From positions 16,444,481-16,508,480 of the forward strand of contig NC_072467.1 of NCBI RefSeq assembly GCF_027596085.1: 64,000 nt of DNA, given 5' to 3'. The position numbers and the translations under genes are program-made. This DNA is from Anoplopoma fimbria (lineage: Eukaryota; Chordata; Actinopteri; Perciformes; Anoplopomatidae). Below the pieces are notes generated by a model, which was not told the origin of the DNA, made no database searches, and saw only the letters and a list, made by a program, of their open reading frames with translations. Positions within the stretch are counted from its first letter, which is position 1; each line of letters begins with the position of its first letter. Of the stretch, positions 1-15,080 are shown one piece after another.

Positions 1-1400
1 TTAAAAGCTCTACCTCATGGATTCTCTGTACTGAGCAGGTCTGCTGAACCACATCATACTACGTTTGAAATACTAAAAGACACTTTTTGCAACTGACGAC
101 ACACAGGTATAAGACACATCAATCAAACTAAAAACCTGTAAGTGTTTGCTGAACTCTGCCATTGAAATACAACTCTCTATTATCAATCACCTGCACCCAG
201 AATGCACCTGTGAAAACACCTGTAACCAGTTTGATCACTTAGAAATCATAGGAGTTAGGTTTGCTTCATGGTGTGAACTACAAACACTGTGATATGTTTG
301 AAGACCGATACAGTGACTATATGTCACCTTCATTTAAAGTAATTGAGTCTGATACTGTTATGAGTAATATTGAGAATAAACACATTGCATTAGTGTTCAT
401 AGTCTTGATTAACAGCTCGCTGCAAAGACTCTAGGTTAGTGTTCTGGAGTTTGAACAACGAGGGTCATAGTTTCAGAAACGGTGTTTTAGCGGTTGCTAC
501 AAAACTGTAATCATCACATGGCCCCTTAAACTTAACTGCATCAAATAACATTTATGTTTAACATTTCACATGGTCCCTTTGCAAATAACTTACATACACC
601 AAAACGATCACAAATAAGGCAGGAATATACGGGAGGATGCTATGAATAATTGAATACAAAAATTGCACTAAAATGAATGGAAACGGATAGTGTCTTGTGT
701 CATAGTAATACACAAAATAAATGACCTTGTTTTTTTAATATATATTTTGTATTTGAGCCAGGAGGGAACGAAATAGATTTAATCTAATAAGAGTTAAATT
801 CTACCAGACGAGTTTTACAAAAAAATAACATCATTGTTTTCTTGGAATCTGTTTAATAGCTGATAAATATCACACTTTTACAATCTAATTTGAATTTAAT
901 ATCTATAACTTAAAATTCGACTGTTTTTAGGATAATATATTTATAAAATAATTAGTATAAAGATGGAGATTCAGTTGCTGCAAAATATAACACAAATTTA
1001 ATGATGCATAATCGAACATGTCTCATAATAAAAATAACAAAAGAATAATGAGGATGTTTTCACATAGCAGCTGCAGGCCTGCAGTAGTAGTACAGTGTGA
1101 CGGTGATGATATCTGTCAGTCATCCATCACTTACTGTCCTCAGATCTTTGAATCCCGTGGGGAGCTGTAGGCCTGACACGAGTTAAGAGACATTGTTTAA
1201 GTTATTTTCCCCTTTCATACACTTTTGTTTTCAAGTGGGCGAGCCCGCAGCGACTCCCAGAGAGGACCCGGCAATGTTTGCTTGTTCTCTCTGTGTGAGC
1301 AGCTCTCAGCGTCAGGGGTGGACGTGATATTTCAAACAGCACATCAGTGCGTTTATGTATTGGGTGCCCGGAAATTTTTCCAAATAAACACAGCTTGATT
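1..1400. other. AT-rich upstream intergenic DNA
   Basis: No gene is visible. The first 1.1 kb is AT-rich with many short A/T runs and no open frame of note. Base composition shifts to more GC from about 1170 on approach to foxl1. It could hold distal foxl1 enhancers, but nothing in the sequence alone shows this. Confidence 0.6.
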
Positions 1401-1746
1401 CGACCTGGGTGGGCAGACTTATCAAGCGACTAATTCTATAAACAAATGAGGGAATAACCCGGCACCTCATTGGCTGTTGGGCAGAGTTGTGTTGTGTGTG
1501 TGTGTGTGTGTGTGTGGGGGGGGGGGACACGAGGGAGTTTCAGCGCAATGAAATTTTAATTAATGTGGGTGGGCTGAGAACACCGCCGACTGTTTATGAT
1601 GGCCAATTTATTTCCCAGTGCAAAGTCAACATAACACAGCAAACGTACAACAATTATTAACATTTTTCTGGGGCCCTCATGAGGCTGGGGAGTCAGTCAG
1701 TGGCGGAGAGGAGCTCCGGGAGCAGGCTCAACTTCCCCCCGGCGTC
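1401..1746 (+). promoter_or_regulatory. foxl1: foxl1 proximal promoter and 5' UTR region
   Basis: Seen: two copies of TGGGTGGGC (1406-1414 and 1566-1574), each one base away from the Gli consensus TGGGTGGTC; a TATAAA at 1437-1442; an inverted CCAAT (ATTGG, 1469-1473); a direct CCAAT (1603-1607); and a short TG tract near 1492-1517 followed by a G run. Mammalian FoxL1 is reported to be controlled by Hedgehog/Gli signalling, so the paired Gli-like sites are plausible inputs. The transcription start is not determined. Two upstream ATGs out of frame with foxl1 lie at 1599 and 1679. Confidence 0.5.
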
Positions 1747-2856
1747 ATGGCTCTCTACCACGGCCGTCTGCCGCATTTAGGAGTTCCGCCATCGGCCCTG
1801 GGCCTCTCTGGTCCCCCGCTCATCTACCTGTACGGCGGGGACAGCGTGCCCGCCTTGGGCTTCGTGCCGGCCCGCCAGGAGCCTCCGCAGAAGCCGCCCT
1901 ACAGCTACATCGCGCTCATCGCCATGGCCATCAAGAGCGCGCCGGAGCAGCGCGCGACGCTCAGCGGCATCTACCAGTTCATCATGGACCGGTTCCCCTT
2001 CTACCACGACAACAAGCAGGGCTGGCAGAACTCCATCCGCCACAACCTCTCCCTGAACGACTGCTTCATCAAGGTGCCCAGGGAGAAGGGCCGGCCCGGG
2101 AAAGGCAGCTACTGGACGCTGGACACCAAGTGCCTGGACATGTTCGAGAACGGCAACTACCGTCGGAGGAAGAGGAAGGCGAAGAGCCACCAGGAGGCTC
2201 TGGACTCCAAAGCAGGGGGACACATGCGCACCAAGGGCCCAAGCCCATCCAGGGACCCTCGACCCTCTCTGGGATATCAGACTGGCTCGGAGATACAGGC
2301 ACCAGCGAGGCAGGACGCCGAGGCGATGGAGACACAACCTGGTCCAAAAGACGCGAAACAGACGCAAAATCCCCCCAGACCTAAAGTGTCCCAAAACCAA
2401 GACACGCTCGCGTCAACCGGGAGGAGGCTCGACGCCCCCCAGCCTGAGACAAGTGCCGTTCCGAGACCAGCTCCGCTCTGGATGGACGCTGTGCATGTCC
2501 CGGGTGCGTCCCTCCGCCGGGAGCCAGAGGAGAGAAGAGACAAGCAGAGAGGTCCGCTCTGCGCAGTCCGCTTCAGTCGAGCGGGGAACACTAACTTGGG
2601 CGCGCTTGCGCAGGACTGGCCGAAAGAACACGCGCCGAGCCGGGACAAATCGAAAGGTTTCAGCATCGAGAGCATCCTGTCGAGGAGCGAAGACGAAATG
2701 CGCAGCGGCGTCCTCGGGTTCTCCGCGGAGACACGAGCAGAGCGCGGTCCGTCCGCGTTCCTCGGCGCTCGGCCACATCAGCTGTACCAGATGGGATTCC
2801 CTCTCTGCTCCTACCTGTCACTCACCTGCCCCGACAAAGTGCTGCATTTTAAATGA
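1747..2856 (+). CDS. foxl1: Forkhead box protein L1 (single exon)
   Basis: DNA-binding transcription factor acting in the nucleus; in vertebrates FoxL1 works in mesenchyme, notably under the gut epithelium. The protein is 369 aa. The forkhead (winged-helix) domain spans about residues 49-143, with the [14 protein letters not shown] start, the recognition-helix stretch [13 protein letters not shown], and the basic tail RRRKRK. FoxL1 is favoured over other Fox classes by the [10 protein letters not shown] entry, the [17 protein letters not shown] end, an eh1-like FSIESIL motif (residues 305-311, a known Groucho-binding type), and a C-terminus ending VLHFK that resembles the mammalian VLHFQ. The ATG at 1747 is the first in-frame one; the frame is open upstream only through a GTG at 1618, so the longer version is unlikely. 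The middle (145-300) is low-complexity and fast evolving. Mammalian FoxL1 is about 345 aa. No intron, as is usual for this gene. Confidence 0.97.
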   Translation: MALYHGRLPHLGVPPSALGLSGPPLIYLYGGDSVPALGFVPARQEPPQKPPYSYIALIAMAIKSAPEQRATLSGIYQFIMDRFPFYHDNKQGWQNSIRHNLSLNDCFIKVPREKGRPGKGSYWTLDTKCLDMFENGNYRRRKRKAKSHQEALDSKAGGHMRTKGPSPSRDPRPSLGYQTGSEIQAPARQDAEAMETQPGPKDAKQTQNPPRPKVSQNQDTLASTGRRLDAPQPETSAVPRPAPLWMDAVHVPGASLRREPEERRDKQRGPLCAVRFSRAGNTNLGALAQDWPKEHAPSRDKSKGFSIESILSRSEDEMRSGVLGFSAETRAERGPSAFLGARPHQLYQMGFPLCSYLSLTCPDKVLHFK

Positions 2857-3660
2857 TTACACCTCAGACTGCCATGTATTTTTACGCGCGGGTGAAAGTG
2901 TAAACTGTGTGATTAGCTTGGCACGATGAGACAGCTTACTGCTCTCCTGCTCTTTTCAGGATCTTGATCGTCCTCATCATCTGCAGTAATGACAAAGAGC
3001 AGCGGGGACTCTTTCAGATTCAGTTTTACGCATGCGTGATTGTCAATGGGTATGGTTTCTGGTTATTATTTCAAAACGGTTGAACCCCAAAGTCCATGGC
3101 TCAATGCGTAATACAACACAAAGTAGGATGGTATGCGGGTTATGTGGATATTTAGGGAAAGCTCATATATACAGTGATTCTCTCTTCATTCATGATGATG
3201 AAAACATTCAGTAAATCAGTGGACGTCATGGCTGAGTCTGCAGCCTACAGCAACTCTGGACATCCACTATGAGAATAACGTTTAGTGCTCAATAATGTAA
3301 CCAGATGATGCTCCACATTCCACTCTGCTCTGAATGCCCTGTGCAAAAAAAAGTTTAGTTTAGAAAGAAAATGACAGCATGATTTATTTAAAGCCGGGGG
3401 GTCAAAATTAAAATCCTGTTGGAAGATTGTTTGGATGAAATGTCACTTTTTTGTAATTAAAGTTTTTTATTTTTTATTTTTTAACAACACCCTGTATCTT
3501 CTTTTCACTTCTGAGCCATAAAGCGTATGATGTCCATTGAGGACAGCCAGGCCTCAACTGTAGAGGACTGAGCCTTGTTCAGTGATGCTGTCCTGCATCC
3601 TAGATTTATTCAAATATATTCTTCATCCAATGTGATTGAATAAAGTTATCAGGAGTACTC
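2857..3660 (+). other. foxl1: foxl1 3' UTR and candidate poly(A) signal
   Basis: Non-coding, AT-rich sequence downstream of the foxl1 stop. The first clear AATAAA hexamer on the + strand is at 3639-3644, which would give a 3' UTR of roughly 0.8 kb. An earlier weak variant (AATTAAAG) lies near 3456. The true cleavage site cannot be fixed from sequence. Confidence 0.4.
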
Positions 3661-5849
3661 CCTGGTATTAATAATATTGTATTCGCCAGTCCCTTAACTT
3701 TAAATAAATAGAAAGAAACATCATCAAGGAAAAGAACACATGGACCAAAAGTGTTGACTCGTGATAAATCCACTGTGAAGGAGAGTTCCACTGTATTCTG
3801 CTCTAAAATGTCAGTGACTGAGCAGTTTGATCCTGCAGCTCCGTGGTGTCAGCCGCGGCTGAGGATCCACATAAAGGTTTATGAAAAAAAAGATTCTCTG
3901 TCGTGGTTTCATCTATTTACTCAGACAACTTAGTCTGAAACCATAAATCTGCTGTTGAGCTGAGCGGTCGTCGGAACTGAAATCAGTGATGGATTTTGAG
4001 ATTTTGGTTTTACTAAAACAATCAGATATCCCTGTATCTTTTGTGTTGGAAAGCCTATGATGATTAGTGACATCACTGTTTTTAATCCTCATATAAGAGT
4101 TAATAATGCTGATACATACTGTATAGTGATGCATATGATAACATATTTGTGTGGCGTTAAGACAAGATAAGATAAGCCTTTATTGAGCTCCAGAGATGTG
4201 TTGCAGCAGCACAAAGACAGAAATAGGTACCGATGCATGGAAAGGAAAAAACTAAATGAAATACTTCTCATTTTATATAAAAAAAAATTGAATTAAAGAT
4301 AGTAGTAGACAAAGTCACATGGTGAGGGACAAAGTAGTACTGTCTGTATTAATGTAGCATAATATAAATATAATATTAGTATATGATGTGGTAGACCGTA
4401 CAACACATTACCATAGTATAGGCTGATATGGTACAGGATAGTCTAGTAAAATATGTTATATATAACACATTAATTATGGGGTTTAGATATTCCCATTAAT
4501 ACCTGAAATTATGTCAATCAATTCAACAATAAACATGTGATCATCTTATCTGATGTGGACTGCACAAATGAATCATTCTGATACAATACTGTTCATGTTG
4601 AGAGGGGCATGTTAACAGAATAAGATCATAGGATTTTTCATGTAGTTAATTTGACAAAGATCTTCACTCAAGATCCACTTATTCCTTTTTCCATTTAAAC
4701 ACGTCATGGTCTTCCTCAGCAGATGGAGTTACCTTAAAAGGTATCTGCTGAGGTATAAGACGAGGTTCATCAAACTGCTGCTCCCAACATCAACAATGAA
4801 GTCTGGTTCAGAATCACTGAAGTCTGAGGCAGCTCCAGTCCTGTAGTTCTGATCACATACACAAAACTTCTGAATGTTCCATCTCGTTGTAGACTGACAC
4901 CTGCATGAAATCAGAGCGCTCTGCTGACAGCATTGTTACAAACAAGAAGGGCGTCCATGTCTAAATATAGGCCTGTGGGTTCGACACACGTCGTCTGAAA
5001 GAAGCCGGAGCTGTGATAATCAGGAATGTTTGTTACAAATAAATAAACCTCCCCACATTTGAGGATAGGAACTCACAATCACAAGCATTTCCTGTGTATA
5101 CGATTCTTTTGGTCAGACGCGTAAATAAAACACGAGAGAATGGAGGAGAGGAAAGAGGTATCAGTTTAACTCAACGCTTTGTCTCTTTGGGATTTTCATA
5201 TTAACACATGAAGCCCTTTGGCTATGCTGGCTCTTGATCCTCCAGTGATCTGTGGAGTCCTCTAAAAGCAAAGTGGGTTAATCCGTGCTAGTTATCTGAT
5301 GGTCCCTGTTTGATCAGTAAGAGATCTTCATGAGAAAGCAGCTTAGACAAAAGGGAAGTCCTCTCAGTTTTGCTTGTTATGTGAGAAAACAAGCCGAGCT
5401 GAGGGGGTCGGGGTTCAGAGATGTTCAACGTGCACCGAGCATCGGCACTGAACCCTCTCGAGGAGACACGGAGGGGGTTTCTGGTGCTCACAGCCTGCTG
5501 GATAAGGTGGGAGGAACTCAGAAAAAACATCTGTTTTCTTCTAAATGAAGTTCCTCACAATGTTTGTTTTGAGGCATCCTCCTCCCGTCTTCTGCTATTT
5601 GCCGCAAATGTATGTACTTTCCTGTTTAAAACAGGCCTGTTTAGATGATCAAACTCATTTATATACACGTCTTTGTTTTGTTCCACTTCAAAAAGAAAGA
5701 CGTTATTTCCATCAGATTAGAATATGTCACTACATTCTCTTAAATCAGGTTTTTTTTTCGTTGACTTCAGGATTTCTCTACTCCTCAAAATGAAAGCTTT
5801 TGACCTGATGTCAGCAGTACCTCATGCTTCGGGACCCTTGAAAGTCAGT
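3661..5849. other. Intergenic DNA with a retroposon-like fragment
   Basis: No gene recognised. About 4160-4260 contains GATAAGATAAGCCTTTATT followed by a sequence resembling the ends of common fish retroposon insertions; family not assigned. The remaining sequence is AT-rich with only short chance frames. Confidence 0.4.
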
Positions 5850-6235
5850 CTCACTGCAGGTGGTGAAATAGTTGCAAAATACAATCTTTTGGTTTCGTGA
5901 ACAGGACCCCAATTGTTCCGTTTTTTCGTGTGGCCCAGAACCACATTACGTTTAAAATGAAAGTCAGATTAAGTCAACAAAACCACTTGTAAGGTTAAGA
6001 AAAAACATCATGGTTGGGCTTAAAATAACCAAGAACAGTTCGGTTTAGGCGACATATCAACAGTTAGGTTTAGGCGACATATCAACGAACAGTTAGGAAT
6101 CAGTCAAGTAAACCACAAACAGTTAGATTACGATCAGTTTAGAAACCACTGACAAAACTACGATGCGGTGTCGAACATTAGTCTGTTGGTTAAAGGCAGT
6201 TTGTGACTATTTCACAAACTGCCATGACACTGGGC
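5850..6235. repeat. Dispersed repeat, family B, copy 1
   Basis: Recognised from internal repetition in this window. Phrases such as 'aggttaagaaaaaacatcatgg', 'gtttaggcgacatatcaac' (duplicated head to tail at 6044-6084), 'tgcggtgtcgaacat' and 'tttcacaaactgccatgac' recur in altered form at about 10425-10935, 53890-54135 and 56680-56960. Probably a non-autonomous mobile element; class not determined. Confidence 0.55.
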
Positions 6236-7359
6236 TGAATAGTATAAAGATGGGTTGCCTTGAAGTAAGATTATATTAATGTGTTTCAAGTTTTGGCAAA
6301 TGATTTACGCTTTTTCACCCCAAGGCTGCAAATTTACTCATCTCAACTTCTAATGCAGCCCTTAACTCTTGAAGCTTTTTGTTCTTTTCAAATGGAAATA
6401 ACACAGTTTTGTTTTTTGTGCCACCTGTTCTCAGTGAATGGGGAAACACTACATTAACCATTATTAAAACCAATAGTTACAACTTATAAACCTTTTAGAA
6501 AGTGTTTCTTATAGAAAGCGTTATTTCCTTTCCCTCTACAGCCATCGTGACCATCACTGATCAAACCAGCTCTTCTTCTGTTCAATCCAAACAAGCCAGA
6601 AACAGAAAACACATCACTTCCTGTTTGACTGAGGATTCTTCCCAGTAAAAGACCCACCAGACAGTATGTGTGTGTATGTGTGTTTAGAACATCAGATGTA
6701 AAAGCATTCATCAAGTTGAATCACTGTTCTGTTGTCGTAATCTGTCACAGCAAAATGGACGAGTATTTATATGAAAATGCTGTGGATTATGACTCAGAAC
6801 TGCATTTTGTCTCCAGACTGGCTGTGAAAGAAGTCCACGCTTATGCAGAAATGTTCAGCACTTCACACAATAGTGCTAAAAAGAATGTTAATGGTCGGTA
6901 TATATATATATTTTTTTTTTTTTATTGCATATTTATTGTTCAAAGCACATTGACAACACAGTACACAGTCTAACCCTAGAAGTGGATCGGCGCTGGAGCT
7001 GAGGCAGCCGGGTTAAGCAACAGAGCAGACAGCTGTCTGCCAGCAACCTGAAAAGACACCCGCCTGTAACAGAGGCAAAGTAAAGAGGCTACTGGGCCTC
7101 AAAATAGACAACCCCACCTGGGGTTAAAATCCTCAGGTTGACACGGGTCCCACACAAACAGAGTGACTATGCAGGGACGAGGATGTTGACTAATATCAAG
7201 TTAGGGACAGTTTAAGTCAATACATGATGGAAGTACAACAGTCCAAAGAAAATTTGAATGCCAACTTGCCACATATGCTAGAGAAAGAGATATGATCAGT
7301 TATACCGTTATAAAACATACAGGGGGTCACCGAGGTGCTACCAGGATGCCCGGCACTGC
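6236..7359. other. Intergenic DNA, no gene recognised
   Basis: Contains a short TA run followed by a T run (about 6898-6922) and frames of 76-101 codons that match nothing I know. No splice-supported exon is visible. Confidence 0.5.
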
Positions 7360-10424
<3,065 letters not shown>

Positions 10425-10935
10425 CACAGCCTCACGGCAGTTCGTGAAATAGTCACAAAATGGATTATATTGGATACTATCGGATATGTGTACAGGGACA
10501 CGAAATGTATGTATTTTTTGTTTTTCCTCGTAACAATTTTTTCGGGATGACATTACGTTAAAAATGAAACTAGCTTCAGGCAACAAGGTTTTGGAAAAAT
10601 GGTTGGGTTTAAAATAACCAGGTCTGGTTTAGGCAACAAAACTTGAACCATAAAACCACAATATGGTGTAGAACTCCAGTCCTGTGGTGTAAAGTAAAGT
10701 TGGAACCCATCCACCTTCCAAAAGTGACTTTTTTGGATATTAAAAACTACATCACTTGCTCTGACTGTTGCTTCGTCACGTGGATGTATTGAAAAAGGAT
10801 CCTAATTGACTGTCCATTGGCATTATTTTGTCCTGAGCGACACGGAAGAACACAAACAATTGCTGTGCATGTACATGAAACCAACAGATTGCATTTTGTG
10901 ACTATTTCTTAAGCTGCAATGATACTTGGCTTGAG
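10425..10935. repeat. Dispersed repeat, family B, copy 2
   Basis: Shares with copy 1 a start resembling 'gcagttcgtgaaatagtcac', the middle 'ggttgggtttaaaataacc', and the end 'gactatttcttaagctgcaatgatact'. The two boundary motifs are roughly inverted versions of each other (…cagttcgtgaaatagtcac and gtgactatttct…gctg), which suggests imperfect terminal inverted repeats. Confidence 0.55.
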
Positions 10936-12112
10936 GATTGGGTCCCAGCACCGGGTCACAAGACAAATCCAAATGTGGCTCAGGGCTGGACAAAGCAGGG
11001 GAGACCACACAAGGAGCTGTAACTAAAAATGTTTATTTCAACAACTAAAAGAGAGAGGAACTGAAAACAAACAGGGTGGAAACCAGGGGAGAGGGGAAGA
11101 CTGGCTGACCGCCCCCCGGTCTAAAGTCTAGACCAATGTCAGGTGAGCTGAATCTCCCTGACGACTCCACTCCGCCCCCTAGGCTTTTGTCCATACAGGG
11201 TCGTCACAGTAGCAAGATGACGGATGAAATAGATAGAAAAGAAGAAAAAACAGCTCCGGTACACAACATTGGGTTTATTTTCTCTGACTTATCTCGGATG
11301 TCTGTTTTTTGGTTTCTTGTGAAATACTGGAGTTTATCCCTTCAGTCTTTGGTGGAAGAGTTCACAGCTCATGTTCATATGTGTCATGTGATCAGAGGAT
11401 ATAAGCCCCTCTACCTCAGACTGGCCAATCACAGCGTAGCATCAGCCAGCTCCGACCAGGCTCCGACAACTGTCCGGCTGTGCTCCATAGACTCTCATGC
11501 AATCTTTGGCTTTAACTCCTATATTTATCTTTTCAACCTGTTTTCACTGCTGAATCAGTTTGATATCCTGCATATATCTTTCAAACACATATTGTAGACC
11601 CTTCTGTCTGCTTATCGCTTAAATCACCTTATATATATTTTTTCATCACATCGCTGACAGATCTATGACACAATTACTCACAAAGAGCACATGCAAGTTT
11701 CTCCAGTTTTATTTAATAATTTATGTTTTGTACCTTCAAGCTTGCTTTTATATTTACAGTAAGTTCACCCTCTTTGTCATTTATATTCACTTGTTTACTT
11801 TCCTCCGCCTGTTGGACGTTTAACCCAAACAAGGATATTATTTCAGCATATTTATAACACAAGCAAATGGTAGTTGTGCAAGTAGTGCTTTTCTTGTTTA
11901 ACAAGAATTTGTTTGCAGTCAAAGCTGTGTTCCCGAGACCGAAATCCTAAAGACTGAGCGTTTCCAACCCTGTAGACGATGGCGTCATTCTGAGCTCTAC
12001 TAACGAGGCTGACAGGCCGCTGAAATCCTGCTCTCATCAAAACTTTTCAACATTTCTGCAGCTTTGCTTTCATGAACTGTAAATAAATACCCTCGGTCCC
12101 ATGAGGCTCGTG
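10936..12112. other. Intergenic DNA, no gene recognised
   Basis: A 153-codon frame on + (11136-11597) has no recognisable domain and no supporting splice or promoter context; I treat it as chance. The rest is AT-rich. Confidence 0.45.
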
Positions 12113-12117
12113 TGTAT

Positions 12118-12118
12118 A

Positions 12119-12206
<88 letters not shown>
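12118..12206. repeat. (TG)n microsatellite
   Basis: Nearly pure TG run of about 80 bp. It faces a CA run about 130 bp further on, so the two arrays are inverted complements of each other. Confidence 0.95.
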
Positions 12207-12208
<2 letters not shown>

Positions 12209-12336
12209 CGGACACTGGCAGGAGGACTTGTACACAGCAGCAGGATTACCACCCCCAGACTGGGACCACCCTGACTTTAACACTTAATCCAGGGGGAAGT
12301 GGAGCTGCATCACAGGCTCACTTAGGACCACCACCC

Positions 12337-13329
<993 letters not shown>

Positions 13330-13381
13330 TCTCCACACGCACATAACTCCACATGCTGATTTCAATATGTGCGTGTGGAGA
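13330..13381. other. Perfect 15-bp stem-loop
   Basis: The arm TCTCCACACGCACAT (13330-13344) is exactly complementary to ATGTGCGTGTGGAGA (13367-13381), leaving a 22-nt loop. This is seen directly. It might be a structured RNA, a palindromic protein site, or remains of a transposon end; the stem is shorter than in a typical microRNA precursor. Confidence 0.7.
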
Positions 13382-13499
13382 GAAGGTGACACAAGGTGAC
13401 CAGCATGTTGCACGGCTGTGTCGTGTGTGTTGAGGTCTGGTACTACTTAAATGGAGGAGGGGGTGTTCATGGTGCGACACTGCTGACTGGCCTTTCACA

Positions 13500-13575
13500 G
13501 CTCATTACGTAGCGTCCAATCAGAGCGCAGCCAGCGTGACTGCTGTTTATTTATACACAGAGCTGGACCTGGCAG
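13500..13575 (+). promoter_or_regulatory. Promoter-like CCAAT/TATA cluster of unknown target
   Basis: A TTACGTAG CRE-like octamer (about 13505), CCAAT (about 13517) and a TTTATTTATAC TATA-like stretch (about 13547) follow one another on +, in more GC-rich DNA than the surroundings. No downstream gene is visible before a CA microsatellite at 13647, so it may be an orphan promoter, an enhancer, or chance. Confidence 0.2.
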
Positions 13576-13646
13576 AGTGTGGGCAGCACATTGGACTGCT
13601 ACAGAGGGTCCCAATCAACAGGCTCAGACATATACAAGCTCTCTAA

Positions 13647-13708
<62 letters not shown>
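13647..13708. repeat. (CA)n microsatellite
   Basis: Four ACGC units followed by a pure CA run of about 50 bp. Confidence 0.95.
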
Positions 13709-13710
<2 letters not shown>

Positions 13711-13984
13711 GAGGTGTTCAGCATTTTTAAAAGTATTTTTTTCAACCTGAATCGTCTTTACCGCTGTAACAACATCTTCCTAAAGATCAATAAAGTAACA
13801 TTGCTTTATAATAAATATAATAGCAGTATTACATTTCATATTGCTTTTTTAAAATTGCATGATCTTTCATTGGCTTTTCCATAATGGGAAAAAAATTACT
13901 ATTTTTAAAAAAGGGTTAAATGTAGAAAGAATCACAAATGTGATGTTAGCAGCCTCAGCTAGAATATTTGTCTTAATCTTGCCA

Positions 13985-14335
13985 CACTTGCCATACCAAG
14001 TGTAACTTTGTTTTTTTCAACCTAACCCTATTTTTACATGTTTATGTGTCCAAGCGACAAATGGAACAACAGTTTTTGAAAATTGTCCAGGGAAAAGAGC
14101 AGACGCTAAACAGGCTGTAATGTAATCTCTGAGAGCAACTCCTCACCGTCAATGTCCAAGTGTTTGTTTTTATGGAAATAATGGAAAGAACCCGAGAGAA
14201 ATAAATTAATTTTCATTACATTTTGCTTTCTGTTTGTGTTGGAGTACGGAAAACATAGCAGACAAAAACAAACCAGTCTCAAAACCCATGAAAGATACTA
14301 AATTAAAGTTCCCCTTTAAGGAAAATCCTTCACAC
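13985..14335. repeat. Dispersed repeat, family D fragment
   Basis: The stretch 'caacctaaccctatttttacatg' and the following 'taaacaggctgtaatgtaatc' recur as variants at 40100-40240 ('caacctggaccttattttcacatg', 'taaacaggctgtaaagtgatc'). It is therefore part of the same dispersed family, probably a non-autonomous DNA transposon. Confidence 0.5.
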
Positions 14336-14599
14336 AGATCCAATAAGAGTTCACATCAAAAAACATCAAAAAATAAATTTATTACAGTATCAGCAACTTG
14401 AATCAACATTATGACATGTCCAGGCAAATGTAAGCATAGCACAATAAAAAAAGCAAACATCTGGATTCGACACATGTTCACAGGTACGTACAGCAGATAA
14501 CACAGGAGCAGTCTTTTAAGATCCCCCAGGTTTTATCAGTCAGCTGAGTTTGCTCCCAGTCCATCATGGTCTCCATGCTAGCTAACGTTATAGTACACA

Positions 14600-15080
14600 G
14601 GTTTGAAGGGACAGTTCACCCCAAAATCAAAAATACATTTGTATTCATGTACAGTTCCTACATGAAGCTGATCACACCAAACTCTGCCGGTTACTCTTAT
14701 CTTGAGTAACCGGCTCATGATTTCTGGAAAGAGACATTGCTGTTGATTTATTCAAAATATAATTTTTGGTTCTCGGGTAGCCACAGAGTCCCATTATGTT
14801 GGAGAGAAGGCAGACATCTCTACTGCTGATATCTCCAACACGAGACACCTCACAGCATGCCACTCCTTTAGACACGCCTCCGGTTCTGGAGCTAAAAGAT
14901 AGGTAGCTAATCTCAGTTGATTTTCAGTCAATGGCAGCTCCGTACAGGAAGTTTGTTCCTCTTCTGGTTTTCCGCAGAAAGTGAGACTGATGAGAGTCAG
15001 TAGTAATCAAACGATTATGAATAGAAAGCTCCAGAACTGCTATCACTCAATGCAGTGTTAGCTGAAATGTCATCATGGAT
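14600..15080. repeat. Dispersed repeat ('gggacagttcaccccaaaat' type)
   Basis: Begins with the phrase 'gggacagttcaccccaaaat', which I recognise as the end of a repeat widespread in teleost genomes, followed by typical internal text (stress on 'tctccaacac', 'gttctggagct'). Exact element name not assigned; non-coding. Confidence 0.5.

Noticed and set aside
1618..1746. N-terminal extension of foxl1 by 43 residues
   Set aside because: It would need a GTG start; no in-frame ATG exists there and the extra residues do not resemble FoxL1.
1777..2778. Antisense frames over foxl1 (up to 207 codons)
   Set aside because: Shadows of the GC-rich forkhead coding sequence; no domain of their own.
11136..11597. 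153-codon + frame
   Set aside because: No recognisable domain, promoter or splice partner; composition like the flanking non-coding DNA.
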